From Tritrichomonas musculus (lineage: Eukaryota > Parabasalia > Tritrichomonadida > Tritrichomonadidae), in assembly GCA_039105265.1 (NCBI GenBank), contig JAPFFF010000018.1:1240001-1304000 (forward strand): a DNA stretch of 64,000 nucleotides. The letters are read 5' to 3'. The position numbers and the translations under genes are program-made. The stretch's first letter is position 1. Each line of letters starts with the position of its first letter. This document shows, piece by piece, positions 31,065 through 41,760 of this stretch. The notes beneath the pieces are model-generated. The model had not been told where the DNA came from. It did no database searches and was given only the letters and a program-made list of their open reading frames with translations.

Positions 31065-33959
31065 TTATTGATTTCCTAGGAGAGCTGCGATTTCAATAAG
31101 TTGATCTTCACCAACATATTTAGATAGGTCAATATTTTCACTCTGCCCTCTTCTTCTTCTGCTCTTGACAACAAATTCTCTTGCAAGTGCGAATTCGGGT
31201 GATGGTTCTAGTGGTCTCAGGACGATTGATGAATCAAGTGGCTTGCCAGGAACGAGGTCCCAACGAGAGAAGAAAGAAAGAGCGAATGACTGGCCTTGAG
31301 TTTTAGCACGCATATCAACTTCCATTCCAAATGAATCAATAAGAGGGACTTCAGCTGTAATGACCTTTAATTTGGTGCCAGGCATTGAACTAGTATTGAG
31401 TATATTTCCTCTTCTTTTTGAAAGGACTTGTTTTACAAAATATTCTCCATTATGAGGCGTAATTACTTCAACCATATAAATAGGCTCCATTAATCTTGGC
31501 TCTGCACAAAGGAAGGATGCAAAAATGGCTTTACGAACAGCAGGAATAATCTTGATTGGGAGAAGTGGCTTAGATCGATTTAAATTAGCTTCAATAATTT
31601 TAACATTGACTCCTCTCATCATTTCATCGCAAAGTGGTCCTTCGTTCGTTGCCCATGAGAAACTTCTCATGAGAGTATTTTGAACAATTTGTGAAAAAAC
31701 AGGTTTTCCACCTTCTTCTTCATCGTCATCTTCTGGTGGTAGAGTATCATCAGATAGAATGTTGGGACCTGTTGATTGATCAGGACCAAAGCACCATACG
31801 CTTTGGCGTGCTATTTCATCCCATCCAAGCTTTCCTAGGGCTTTTGGTAGATCACTAGCATGGGCAAGCTTTCCTACTTCAAGTTCATCTAAGGTTTGAC
31901 TGTTTATAGGTTCACAAATAATACCAATACTATTGTCATCATCAATAATAGCTTTACAAATTGTAGAAGACTGTCTGCTAACAGTTTCATTGAAAACTGC
32001 AAATGGATCGCTAACTTTGATTTCCATTGTTTCAAATGAATTACGAATATCATGCATGACACAATCAAGAAACAACTCACCAGTTCCAATGAGTGTGTGT
32101 TCGCCGGTTACTTCAACTTTAACTTGCAATGAAGGGTAGCAAAGCTGAGCTTTCGAAACAGATTGAACCATATCTGGATGCTTATCAGGAATCAAAGGTT
32201 CAATTGCAACTTTCATTAACGGTATGGGAAGAATCACAGGAGGCAATGGAAATTCAAGAACATCTGTTAAAGTCGAAATTCCACGAATTTCTGGTTTTGA
32301 TGATTCAATCCTAATAATCATTCCTGGAGTTGCTCGAGTAATATTTGTTGAGTATCTAACATGCGGAATACTGATTTGACCGATTTCGATGGTTGGATCA
32401 ACCGATCTATCTTCTGCAAAAGCTTTTGAGAGACAATATATTGACATTCCTTCTTCAATTGTTCCTTTGAAAATTCTGACTAGTGATGTTATCTTCTCGC
32501 CATTATAAGATGGAACGAATTTGGCAGCAAGAGCTACAATAGATGCTTGAGTTTTATTTTCATTAATAATTACTCTATCAATAGGAGATGGAAGCTTGTC
32601 ATAGACTACTTGAACAAATGATGAGAATGATCCAAATATACGTGATAGAGCGATTCGTAAAAGTGGGGCTGTGTTCAACTTCTTTTCTGCTGATGATAAT
32701 TCAACATGAAGCAGGCGCGACCAATCTTGTGGCTCATAAGAAAGCACATGAGTAAATACTTTATATATAGGTTCAAGAACAAATTTAACAAATGGATGTT
32801 CCATCTCATTGCTGGTCGATGAAAGTATTTCCCTTCCGTCTTGAGTAAGACGATAATCTCCCCAAAGTCTTACCGAAATTTCTTTTGCAGATGGTCTGTG
32901 AGTTAATTTAAATTGATCTTGTGATCTAGCATTGCTTTTCATTTTTAGTGAAATATCAGGTGATGAAGTACCATACATAAGTCCAATTGAATCTAGTGTA
33001 AAGCATAGCATAAACTGAGCCGATGTAAAAACAACATTGAATTCATCAGGAGCAATACGATGCGGATATTGGTTTTGCCGAAGGCAAGTATTAAACTCTT
33101 CAATGATGTAGCACATTTTTAAATGTGAAAAGTCTGGTGGAACTTTTAATTCAAGAATTAATCGATCAATTTTAGTAAGGCATAAAATAATTGGAAGTCC
33201 TGTTCCAATACAACGTATTAATAAGCGAGTTGATACTTTTGTCAAACCTTCTACTACATCAATACAAAAAACAATGCCATCAGCCATTGAAAGTCCAACT
33301 TCAACTTGATCCATAAAGTCAGGATGACCTGGTGTGTCAATTAAGTTAAGAGCTACCATTTCCCCATTTGTAGTTTCGTGAACAAGCGACATCACTTCGG
33401 TAGATATTGATAATTCTCGCCTTTTCTCGAGAAAAAGTCGATCTGTCCAGCGTAGTCTGTCAATTCTTCGTCCTTCTCCAAGAATTTGATTTGTTACATC
33501 TTTTCCTATGATCATTTTCTCCAAAATATTTGGATGTGTTTCAGATACTAAGCAATCAACAAGTTCGGTCTTTCCATGGCCTAAAGCGCCAACAAATGCA
33601 ATATTTCTGATTGAGCGTTGATTTTCAAAAAGGGCTTTCATAAATTCAGCATTATAAGTTGTTTCTGGTCTTGTCTTGATATCATTGGCAACACTTCTTT
33701 TTTGTTTTGGTTCAATAATTGGTGTAGTATATTCTTCTCTATCTTCATCTTCATGTTTTATTTTAGTGTACTCTGGATAAACTTCCCGGGCTTCTGGATA
33801 ATATTCTTTATCTTCTGGTAAGACAGATTTAATAACATCTGGCTCAGTAGGTTCATGAATTTCAGGTTGTTGTTCATCTTCTGTGGTTTCTTCTGATTCA
33901 GAATCACTTCCAGCTATATAATTTCCGAATTGATCAAATTTGTTGCTGGTGAAATCCAT
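31065..33959 (-). CDS. SNU114: U5 snRNP GTPase SNU114/EFTUD2
   Basis: The 964-residue protein has the EF-2-like layout of the U5-116K spliceosomal GTPase. It starts with an acidic N-terminal extension beginning DQFGNYIAGSDSESEE, typical of this family and absent from EF-2. The G domain shows P-loop GALGHGKT (about 124-131) and DTPGH (208-212). The G4 box reads TKID (about 262-265) where the consensus is NKxD. Domain IV/V regions follow, including ANEGPLCDEMMRGV, EPRLMEPIYMVEV and GMEVDMRAKTQGQSF. SNU114 controls U4/U6 unwinding by Brr2 and spliceosome disassembly. Length is normal for the family. The absence of a typical EF-2 diphthamide-region end supports SNU114 over EF-2. The start is the only ATG before the conserved N terminus. 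Confidence 0.93.
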   Translation of the reverse strand: MDFTSNKFDQFGNYIAGSDSESEETTEDEQQPEIHEPTEPDVIKSVLPEDKEYYPEAREVYPEYTKIKHEDEDREEYTTPIIEPKQKRSVANDIKTRPETTYNAEFMKALFENQRSIRNIAFVGALGHGKTELVDCLVSETHPNILEKMIIGKDVTNQILGEGRRIDRLRWTDRLFLEKRRELSISTEVMSLVHETTNGEMVALNLIDTPGHPDFMDQVEVGLSMADGIVFCIDVVEGLTKVSTRLLIRCIGTGLPIILCLTKIDRLILELKVPPDFSHLKMCYIIEEFNTCLRQNQYPHRIAPDEFNVVFTSAQFMLCFTLDSIGLMYGTSSPDISLKMKSNARSQDQFKLTHRPSAKEISVRLWGDYRLTQDGREILSSTSNEMEHPFVKFVLEPIYKVFTHVLSYEPQDWSRLLHVELSSAEKKLNTAPLLRIALSRIFGSFSSFVQVVYDKLPSPIDRVIINENKTQASIVALAAKFVPSYNGEKITSLVRIFKGTIEEGMSIYCLSKAFAEDRSVDPTIEIGQISIPHVRYSTNITRATPGMIIRIESSKPEIRGISTLTDVLEFPLPPVILPIPLMKVAIEPLIPDKHPDMVQSVSKAQLCYPSLQVKVEVTGEHTLIGTGELFLDCVMHDIRNSFETMEIKVSDPFAVFNETVSRQSSTICKAIIDDDNSIGIICEPINSQTLDELEVGKLAHASDLPKALGKLGWDEIARQSVWCFGPDQSTGPNILSDDTLPPEDDDEEEGGKPVFSQIVQNTLMRSFSWATNEGPLCDEMMRGVNVKIIEANLNRSKPLLPIKIIPAVRKAIFASFLCAEPRLMEPIYMVEVITPHNGEYFVKQVLSKRRGNILNTSSMPGTKLKVITAEVPLIDSFGMEVDMRAKTQGQSFALSFFSRWDLVPGKPLDSSIVLRPLEPSPEFALAREFVVKSRRRRGQSENIDLSKYVGEDQLIEIAALLGNQ

Positions 33960-34419
33960 TTTGAAAAAGAATTAAATTTGAATTTTTAAATGGTCATAAA
34001 AGCGGTTATTCGATTTCTAAAAACATTTATAAGGGTTAATATATTTTTGTTAACGAATAATTGTTAGTATAAATGGCATCCCAATATTCTAAAATTTTAG
34101 TATGATTTCACTTCAAATCATGAAAAGATGGCATATCATCCTTAAAATGACTTTTTTACTTCATATACAATTTAAAACAAGGCATTATATTTTAATCAAT
34201 TATTAGAAGCATACTTAATTAAATTTTTATAGATAAATTATTTATCAGCAAGAACTTCTCTTATCTTATTTTTGACTATCTTGTATGATTAATTATCATA
34301 ATAATTTATGTATAATTATAAACTCAATTAAATCAGTTTAATGTACGATAGAAACTTTTTCAGAGAAAAAATACTGACTAAATTTTATTAATAATAAAAA
34401 TAAGCCTAATACTTTAAAA
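33960..34419. other. AT-rich intergenic region
   Basis: Divergent promoter region between SNU114 and the BTB-type relic. Nothing else recognised. Confidence 0.5.
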
Positions 34420-36345
34420 ATGCAACAAATCACTCTTAAACTAATTGTTCGAACCAAGCAATATGAAATACCTTTTAAATTTAAAAAGATTTTAGATATT
34501 AAAAATGATATTTTTTGTAATTATTTGTTGATCCAAATCACAAATATAATGACATTTCAAGTGTTTCAGAAGACAATTTCATGCTATTTATAGATTATTT
34601 AGTTCATGGGAAAGAACTCATAACCACAATCAGCAATTATTTCGATTTTTATCAAATAAGCGAAGAATTTGAGTTAACAAAACTTAATGAAACAATCCAA
34701 TCTACAAAGAATAGCTGGGACAAATGTGAGCCAAATTTATATCTTCTCAATGATCCCAAAATCAAAGATAAACGCATGATTGAACAGACTGTTTCGCCAA
34801 ATCTTGACGAATACGTCAACAATTATGGTTCTCTATTAATGACTGTCGATATTCAATCATTATTGAATATTTTCAATGATCCAAACAAAAAGTTTACAGA
34901 GCATAATAAAGCTTATACTTTAATTAAACAATGTTATGAAGATACAATGAATGAATCTGTTTTCATTCTTCTTTCAAAAATTGATGGCAATAAATTGAAT
35001 GAGTCATATTTTGAAGGCAATATACTAAATCAGTCTTCCAGATTCGGATACATGGCACAAATTAATTTAAATTATTATAAAATTTCTCGAGAATTCCAAA
35101 AGTTGATTGAAATAAATCAAAAACAAGAAGAAGTTAACAAAAAGTTAAACTCTGAATTAAATGAAGTAAACAAAAAGCTGTCTCTTATTTATATTGAATT
35201 TGAGTCATACAAAAATCAAAAAGAAGAAGTTTTTAAGTCACAAGAAAGAAAAAATGAAGAACAACTTAAAAACAATCAAAAAGTTTGTGATGAAATAAAT
35301 GTAATTTGAATTAAAAAGAACAAGCGATGAATTGAAATCATACAAAATTCAAAAAGAAGAAGTTTTTAAGTCACAAGAGAGAAAAAATGAAGAACAACTT
35401 AAAAACAATCAAAAAGTTTGTGATGAAATAAATGTAATTCGATCTCAATTAAAAAGAGCAAGCGATGAATTGAAATCATACAAAAAACAAAAAGAAGGAA
35501 TACTTCAAAAACAAAATGAAATTAGTAAAAAGCTAGAAGAAATAAATGAAGAACAATTAAAAAGCAATGAAAAAATAGATAAAGTAGTAGATGAATTTAA
35601 TTCTCATAAAATGCAAAATGAAAAAAAAAATTCTGCAACCAGAAAGCAAGCATAACGATGTAATACAAACAAATCAAAATTTAACTGAAATTCAAGAAAA
35701 AAATTAACAAAAATAATTCAGAGTTTCATAAAGAAATTAAGAGAAATGAACTTGAATTAAATTCAATTAAGCAAAATTTCGAAATGCATGAATCAAAGAT
35801 ATTTGATCATACTGAAGGATATGAACTACATGGAATCAATAAATATCTTTCAGATAAAAAAGGTGGAAATATTCACGATAACGGAACAATCTGTATTACT
35901 CCATCAAGTATTCAACCCAGCGACTCTATATATCAAAATAATCCAAGATTTTTGTGTGACTTTAATGAGCTTAGCAGTCGTTCTATGTGGTCGCCAAATG
36001 GTGAACGAAACGCCAATCTTTTATATGATTTCAAGAAAAGGAAAATCAAAATAAACTGATTACACGTTTCGCAAACAAAAAAAATCGTACAAGTGATTAT
36101 CCTAGATCATGGATCATTGAATGCTCTAATGATAATAATTCCTGTGTCACTGTTGATACCAGAAACGATGAGAGAGTGATGAATAACAATGATGTATGTC
36201 ATACATTCAAGTGTCAAAATCAGCAAAATGAATATCTTCGATATATTAAAGTTACATCAACAGGTACATGTTGGTCTGGTGCATCTAGATATTATTTTGA
36301 TCTTTCTGCCATTGAATTTTATGGCTTTTTAGATGAAGATTAATA
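34420..36345 (+). pseudogene. Broken BTB / coiled-coil / F5-8 type C (discoidin) gene
   Basis: The ATG at 34420 opens QQITLKLIVRTKQYEIPFKF, a trichomonad BTB-like N terminus. The reading continues in another frame from about 34530 (DPNHKYNDISSVSEDNFMLF), with a helical region (LITTISNYFDFYQISEEFEL). A long coiled coil follows (about 35090-35770). An F5/8C-like domain comes last (GGNIHDNGTICITPSS, MWSPNGERNANLLYDF, RTSDYPRSWIIECSNDNN, ASRYYFDLSAIEFYGF) with a stop at 36343-36345. Stops or shifts occur near 34530, 35308, 35653 and 36057. The coiled-coil part holds about 135-bp tandem copies, one with a 5-bp deficit that itself shifts the frame. The whole order of domains is still legible, so decay looks fairly recent. 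Confidence 0.8.
35205..35480 (+). repeat. Tandem duplication in the coiled-coil region
   Basis: Copies begin near 35205, 35338 and 35476 (TCATACAAAA...). The first interval is 133 bp and the second 138 bp; the first lacks 5 bp next to GTAATT, which puts the stop at 35308 in frame. The first two copies are nearly identical over about 105 bp (the second begins TCATACAAAATTCAAAAAG). Confidence 0.8.
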
Positions 36346-37239
36346 TTATTTAGTATATTTGACTGTCTAATTGTAATTAATAAAATATGTACTCTTAAAA
36401 AGTTTATTTTTGATACTCGTTGTTTTTCTTGATTAACCAGCAATGAACTTGATAATTTTTCCATATAATTTCTCAAAGACACTTATATGAAATGGATAAA
36501 AGCCCAATTATTCAAAAACAAATTTGGTTGATTGAGGGAGGCTAGGAATGCTTTGAACTGCCAAATTTCAAAGTAAAAAAATAGAATGGTTTTTTTTTTT
36601 TTAAAAAAAAAAAAAGATTTTTTAACTCTTTCTACTTTTCAAAAAGCAATTCAAGAATGTAATTAATAAAAAATTTATCAAATAACATGCACAATTACTG
36701 TAGAAATTCAGTGTGATTCTAAAATATATTTTTCTGACAAAGAATTCAAAAAATCATAAACGATCTTTTTTTTTTTTTGAATTATAATTGAAAATTTTCC
36801 TTGAAAAAATGTGTATATATTGTGTTAAAATAAAATAAAGTAATATATTTTACATATATAATTAAAATACTATTATTTAAAAATTATAATATCATTTTAA
36901 TTAATATTATTTATTATTTTATAAGATAAATGCTTATTTTCAACTCTGCTTTCGTAGGTAATAAGATTTGAATTCTTAAATGTTTTAATTTCTCAAAAAG
37001 TTAAATAAAAATCAGAAATAATATTTTAAATTTATTTTCTTTTTTTTATGTTATTTTTTTAATTATTTAAATTCTATTTTTAAATAAAATGGTGTAATAA
37101 CATAAAATTGTAGTTATTACTATCAGATCAAATTAGTGAATACTGGTCAGTTAAATCAAAGACCGAAAAATTTGAATTAAAGCTCAAATTTTTCAATTGT
37201 TTTATATAAAGAATCATTGAAAATTGCTCATTATTTACA
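36346..37239. other. AT-rich intergenic region
   Basis: Contains long T and A runs (for example 36592-36616 and 36768-36778). No gene remnant recognised. The right end carries an initiator-like site. Confidence 0.5.
37228..37235 (+). promoter_or_regulatory. Initiator-like element TCATTATT
   Basis: TCA(+1)TTA, with the A nine nucleotides before the ATG at 37240, fits the trichomonad initiator consensus TCAPy(T/A) and its usual short 5' UTR. Confidence 0.55.
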
Positions 37240-37980
37240 ATGAATTTTTATCGAGTTTCTGATAATGTTTTCCTTGATGATTATGGAACCAGAATCACCT
37301 ATAATGAAGAAAGAAAAACCTATTCACTTGTATTTTCTTCAAGATCCTCAAATGTCGATCCAATCGAAGCTTTAAAATATAAAGAAAGACTTAAAAGCCC
37401 AATTACACACGTTAAATACCAGCATATAACCTATCGAGTTGAAGGCAAAGATCACCTTGTTATAAAAGGTGGCAAGCATTGTACTAGTCAAATCAGTGTC
37501 AAATTTATGAACATTTTATCCATTTTTCCAAGAGTTGTAACAGAGTTGAAAGCTGACAAGCTTTATTCGATACAAAAAGCTGTATCAAAAACAGATCGTA
37601 TCAAAAAATTGACAATTAAAGGAAATATTCGAGATTTAACTTTCAGTTTAGATGATCCAAAAAAGATAGATAAATCTCCATTCAAAAGTGTTTATTTTGC
37701 TCGTCCTGATGGCGAAAATCCAGTTCCTTATAAATTTGCTCATCTGGAAACTATTGATTTGTCCGAATGTGTTGCTCTTCAAAAATTATGGCTCGATTTC
37801 ATTTATAATGCAAATGTAAGAACGATCAATTTCCCTGATCATGATTTTGAAGTATATGGAAATGATTGGATTAAACAACATAATGATGAATGTGATGAAG
37901 ATGACCAAAGAATCGAAGTTACAAATGAAAATCATGCAAAAAGTTCTAAAGAAAGTGGAGGAGCCTGCAATATTGCTTAA
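37240..37980 (+). CDS. Unrecognised protein with C-terminal CaaX motif
   Basis: The 246-residue protein matches no family that I know. The middle (residues about 85-200) has LRR-like strand/turn rhythm: RIKKLTIKGNIRDLTF, FKSVYFARPDG, LETIDLSECVALQKLWLDF, VRTINFPDHDF. This suggests a small irregular LRR fold. The C terminus is polar and acidic, then SSKESGGACNIA-stop. CNIA is a plausible CaaX box (Ala at the last position favours farnesyl transferase), preceded by a flexible Gly/Ser linker as in Ras proteins. No signal peptide, so the lipid would anchor it to a cytosolic membrane face. A clean initiator-like site and normal codon use support expression. Function unknown. Confidence 0.75.
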   Translation: MNFYRVSDNVFLDDYGTRITYNEERKTYSLVFSSRSSNVDPIEALKYKERLKSPITHVKYQHITYRVEGKDHLVIKGGKHCTSQISVKFMNILSIFPRVVTELKADKLYSIQKAVSKTDRIKKLTIKGNIRDLTFSLDDPKKIDKSPFKSVYFARPDGENPVPYKFAHLETIDLSECVALQKLWLDFIYNANVRTINFPDHDFEVYGNDWIKQHNDECDEDDQRIEVTNENHAKSSKESGGACNIA

Positions 37981-38003
37981 TTCAAATATTTTATTATTTA
38001 TTA

Positions 38004-39377
38004 AGAAGGGTAGACAGTATTCCGTTAACAATTTTAAAAACAAAAAAATCGTCAATATTAATTTATTCATCTATTTATTTTGACGAAAAAAATATAAACT
38101 ATTTTTTAAGATATAAATTCGATTATATGCAGAAATAATTTATAAAGTAATGAGATATTTTAATTCTTATTTTTCATAATTGAAAGCTTTACATCATTTT
38201 CCTTCAAATTTGAAATGCTTATTCTTCCAAAATGTATCATAGGAATGCAGTTTTGCAGATTTAATACCAAAGTGTTTTTGCTATAGAAGGTGGTGTAAAT
38301 TTTTCGCGAAGTTTTTAACGGTGGGTTTTTCGCAATGAAGATTGATTATTTTTTTTACATTTAACAACCAAATATACGAAAAATCATACAAATTAATAGA
38401 TTTATCTACAGAATTGTACGATAATTTATTCATTATTTCATAATAATTGCATTCAAATTTATAATTATCTTCAAATTGAGTCATCTCTAGCAAATGTAAG
38501 AAATTATTTACTCATTTTAATATGATTTTCTTTTTTTATAAAACATATAACTTAATAGAAAACACAATTCTTTTTTTTAACTGATTGGTCTTGTATCTAA
38601 ATTAATGAGGGTTAATTTATATTATTTTTTATGTCATGTCGAATTACTCTATTTCTAATTATTATTAGTTTATTTTCTGTTGGCATTAAGCTTAATGTAT
38701 TTCATATCAGAATTTAATCTGAAAAAAAAAAATAACAATTTAGTGTTTTAATAAATAATTAGCTTTAAATATTTCTAATTTTTCAATTCTTATTTATAAT
38801 TTTCATATATTGTATTATGATAAATTATGCAATTTGCTAAAATAAATCATTTAGAGTCACTTTTTTGGTAAATCTTCATGATTAAAAATGATTTTCTATA
38901 TCAAATGTGTTAGTTATCAAAATTATTTTTTATTTTAAATTATTGAATGAAAGAAATTAAAAGAAAAATGGTGACTTCCATCACATTACTCTTTTTCTTC
39001 AATGTCTTTGATGATGCTTCGAACTCTATCTTCATTGTCTTGTTCATCATCAGAATCTTCGGGTTGTATATTTGTACTAGCTTTTACTTTACTTTCTTCA
39101 ACTTCAATTATTAAAGCTGATGGAGTTTGAGAACGCCTAATCATCTTACTGAATTGAACATTAAAAAAAATATTCACAATTTTACAGAAAGGTCAATATT
39201 TTTATGACGACGATCAATAAATAATAGAATTAATTATTATTTTTTAAAATATATATATCTTAATTTTTACCGTTAAAATTCATATAAAAGAATATATTTA
39301 TAATTATTATGAAATATATTTTATTATAGCAAAGTTATAGAAAATACCTTTGATAGGAAAAGACTGTCTACCCTTCT
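38004..39377. mobile_element. Candidate non-autonomous DNA transposon (15-bp terminal inverted repeats)
   Basis: AGAAGGGTAGACAGT at 38004-38018 recurs exactly inverted at 39363-39377, facing inward. The flanks read ATTTATTA on the left and ATTTAATA on the right: 7 of 8 bases alike, a possible 8-bp target duplication. AT-richness makes that weak. There is no transposase frame. The left repeat begins 24 bp after the stop of the gene at 37240. The exact GC-containing 15-mer is unlikely by chance here, but the call is tentative. Confidence 0.35.
38986..39144 (-). CDS. Small acidic open reading frame, uncertain
   Basis: A 52-residue frame from the ATG at 39144: MIRRSQTPSALIIEVEESK then an acidic, charged tail (PEDSDDEQDNEDRVRSII). 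The local base composition is more GC-rich than its surroundings, which hints at coding, and the sequence looks like a real hydrophilic protein rather than an AT-rich shadow. No family is recognised. It may be a micro-protein, or an exon or relic of a longer gene. It lies inside the possible transposon at 38004-39377. Confidence 0.3.
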   Translation of the reverse strand: MIRRSQTPSALIIEVEESKVKASTNIQPEDSDDEQDNEDRVRSIIKDIEEKE

Positions 39378-40011
39378 ATTTAATAAAAAACAAAGAAATC
39401 CTTTATTTTAAATTAAATGAGAGAAATGTTTTATTTTAATGAAATATAATGAAAAAATATGATTTGAATTTCATGAATATTTTGGTAAATTCTTAATATT
39501 CTAAAGGAGTGGTTTTTAATTTAACCAAAAAACAAATGGCCATAAATTTCTAATGTCGCAGCTGAATATAATAATTGACAATACTTTGTTCATATAATCA
39601 CCTATGACGATCAGTTTTTGACCTTGTGAGATTAGAAAAAAATTCTCGATTTGCTGTTGGCCGTCAATAATTTTTTCAGGATATTTTTGTATACAATATT
39701 AATAGATAGAATGAATAGTTTTTATTTATTTATTTTTTATTTCTTTATCTACTATTATAAATAAGTTAAATAGATAATTTATATCCTCCTTTGAAAAAGT
39801 GGTGTAGGTATAAAGAATGATGGGAATTTAATTTTAGAATCTTTATAATAAATGATTTCATTTTAGCAATGCAAATATTCAAGATTTAGAATATTGTGAT
39901 TGATTTTCATTGAGATAAATTATTTTAAAAATGATTTGAGATTTAGTCTCACAAGAATTAACAGATGCATTTTATTAATTTAAAATATTCATGGTTCATA
40001 ATTATGAATTT

Positions 40012-40626
40012 TCATAATGAAGGCAAAACTCTCCATTCTTTTGCAATTTCTAATGTTATTTTATCTTCAAAAGCATTTTTTATTGCCCATGAAACAAAAT
40101 TCCTTTTTGGCTCTTCAATATTTAATTTCGTAATTGCATTTCTGTATAAAAGAGATGTATTAGATGGGTCTTTGGAGCCATTAAAAAAGCTAAAAAGTCC
40201 TGATAAATAAACAGCCACTGTTTTCAATTCATATTTATCATCATTTTCATTTTTTGGTCCTATTAATATTTTTTCATTAATTCTGAAGTTAATTATCTCA
40301 TGTATAAATTTGGAATCATTAAATATGTAACATGGATTGTATTCTCTCTCATAATTTCCTGATTCGCATATATAAAACATCATCTTTGACATAAATAAAT
40401 CAAGTGTTTTCCAAAATTCTTCAGGAATATCTGTATGATCAAATAAATATATGTTATCGATTATTTTATATGCATTTTCCCAATTATTTTCTTCTAATTG
40501 TTTATTCATGCGGTTCATTTCTGCTTCTAACCATTCAGGGAGTAGTATATCAGGTTTTTGTATAGGATTTAATGTTAATTCCCCATAAGAACTATTAAAA
40601 ATAATTTTTTCATATAAACGATTCAT
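40012..40626 (-). CDS. Unrecognised 204-residue protein
   Basis: No family is recognised. The protein is soluble in character, with no signal peptide or membrane segment, and mostly helical with a Trp/Asn/Glu-rich first half (PEWLEAEMNRMNKQLEENNWENAYKIIDN, two helices). It has a middle with ICESGNYEREYNPCYIF and a C-terminal half ending WAIKNAFEDKITLEIAKEW. The frame is complete from ATG to stop, and an initiator-like TCATTTT lies 10 nt upstream of the ATG (40637-40639 on the opposite strand), so I take it as a real gene. Its 3' end faces the gene-poor region. Function cannot be stated. Confidence 0.6.
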   Translation of the reverse strand: MNRLYEKIIFNSSYGELTLNPIQKPDILLPEWLEAEMNRMNKQLEENNWENAYKIIDNIYLFDHTDIPEEFWKTLDLFMSKMMFYICESGNYEREYNPCYIFNDSKFIHEIINFRINEKILIGPKNENDDKYELKTVAVYLSGLFSFFNGSKDPSNTSLLYRNAITKLNIEEPKRNFVSWAIKNAFEDKITLEIAKEWRVLPSL

Positions 40627-41760
40627 TAAAATAAAATGAAAAGGGCAGATTTAGACCTTACCACTTTTTCTTAATGAAAGAAATATTTGAAAAGATTTTA
40701 TTAATAATTTTCTGGATTACAATTAAAAGTGGTGGTAAGTTTTCTGAGTATTCAAATATTCACAATATATTTCTGATAATTGAGAAAACTTATAGAAAAA
40801 GCTCCTTAAAATTTTTCATTATTATTGCTTATTACAATAATGTTTTCATATTAATTTATATAAAATAAAAGTTATTACATCGTTTTGATTTTATTAAATT
40901 GAAGATTTCAAATGATACAAAATTGAGATAATATTTCTATGATTAAATATCATAAATTCATATATTGAAATGAAATAGCATTAAAAAATAAAACATCTTT
41001 TTATATTAAAGATAAAAAATTAACAAAAAGAATAAAAAGATATCTAATTTTATAAAATTAAAAAAGAAAAGAGGATTGTTCTCCAAAGATGCATCGATTT
41101 TATTATATTCTTTTTTGCATAATGTTTATAAATCATTTTAATGAATTGGTTGGATTTTGAATTTTTTGAATAGTTTATTCATTGAAAAATTTCAAGAACC
41201 AACTATCCACTTAAGAGGAGACAATATTTTTTAATTTCCTGATTTTTATTATATCAGAGTAATACAAGATGTTAAAGACAGGTTGATCTTCAGGATATTT
41301 TTCGAAAATTGAACGAAAAGAAAAGGATGGAAGTTGGTTATTAAATTTTCTTATAAATAGGAGAAAATAATGCATGAATTCTAAAGGATTGTCTAGTGAT
41401 TCATGTATATATGTTTGCATAGATGAAAATGGCAACAACCTGTGTTAATGTTAAAACAGAACAAATAGAAACCAATCTCAAACTAGGTATTTTTAATGAA
41501 TCGATTTGATCTCGAATTTCAAGAAATTTGTTAATGAAAAATTTACTGATGAATTACATTTTGTCAAATGTATCAATTGTTTGGAAATTATCAATTGTGA
41601 TTGTTGCAAGTATTGATCATCATTCTAAACGATTTGTTCCAATTGATTTTGCATATATATAAATTTTTCTATTTGTGAATATATTTGTTCTCATAGCCAA
41701 CTTTTTGAATAGTTTATGAAAATTAATTTGATGAAAAAAACGGTTACAAAAAAATTTTTT
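40627..41760. other. Intergenic region with a possible decayed gene
   Basis: The minus strand between about 41200 and 41700 contains short readable pieces: QLEQIV, a stop, then NDDQYLQQSQLI, and ESLDNPLEFMHYFLLFIRKF. They weakly resemble the N-terminal helical region found before ankyrin or LRR repeats in trichomonad proteins. It is too eroded to name. The motif TTTTTGAATAGTTTAT occurs at 41163-41177 (last base differs in context) and 41702-41717, and again upstream of the kinase-LRR gene. Confidence 0.35.
40633..40639 (-). promoter_or_regulatory. Initiator-like element TCATTTT
   Basis: On the minus strand TCATTTT lies 10 nt before the ATG of the 204-residue gene, matching TCA(+1)Py(T/A) in sequence and spacing. 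Confidence 0.5.

Larger units (their letters stand above)
37981..40011. other. 2-kb gene-poor region with possible inverted-repeat element
   Basis: Mostly AT-rich non-coding DNA. It holds a pair of 15-bp inverted repeats (38004-38018 and 39363-39377) and one small acidic reading frame (38986-39144, minus). Other short frames have no recognisable content. Confidence 0.5.

Noticed and set aside
38281-38493. 70-codon minus-strand frame in the gene-poor region
   Set aside because: AT-biased composition, no motif and no initiator; most likely chance or an unreadable relic.
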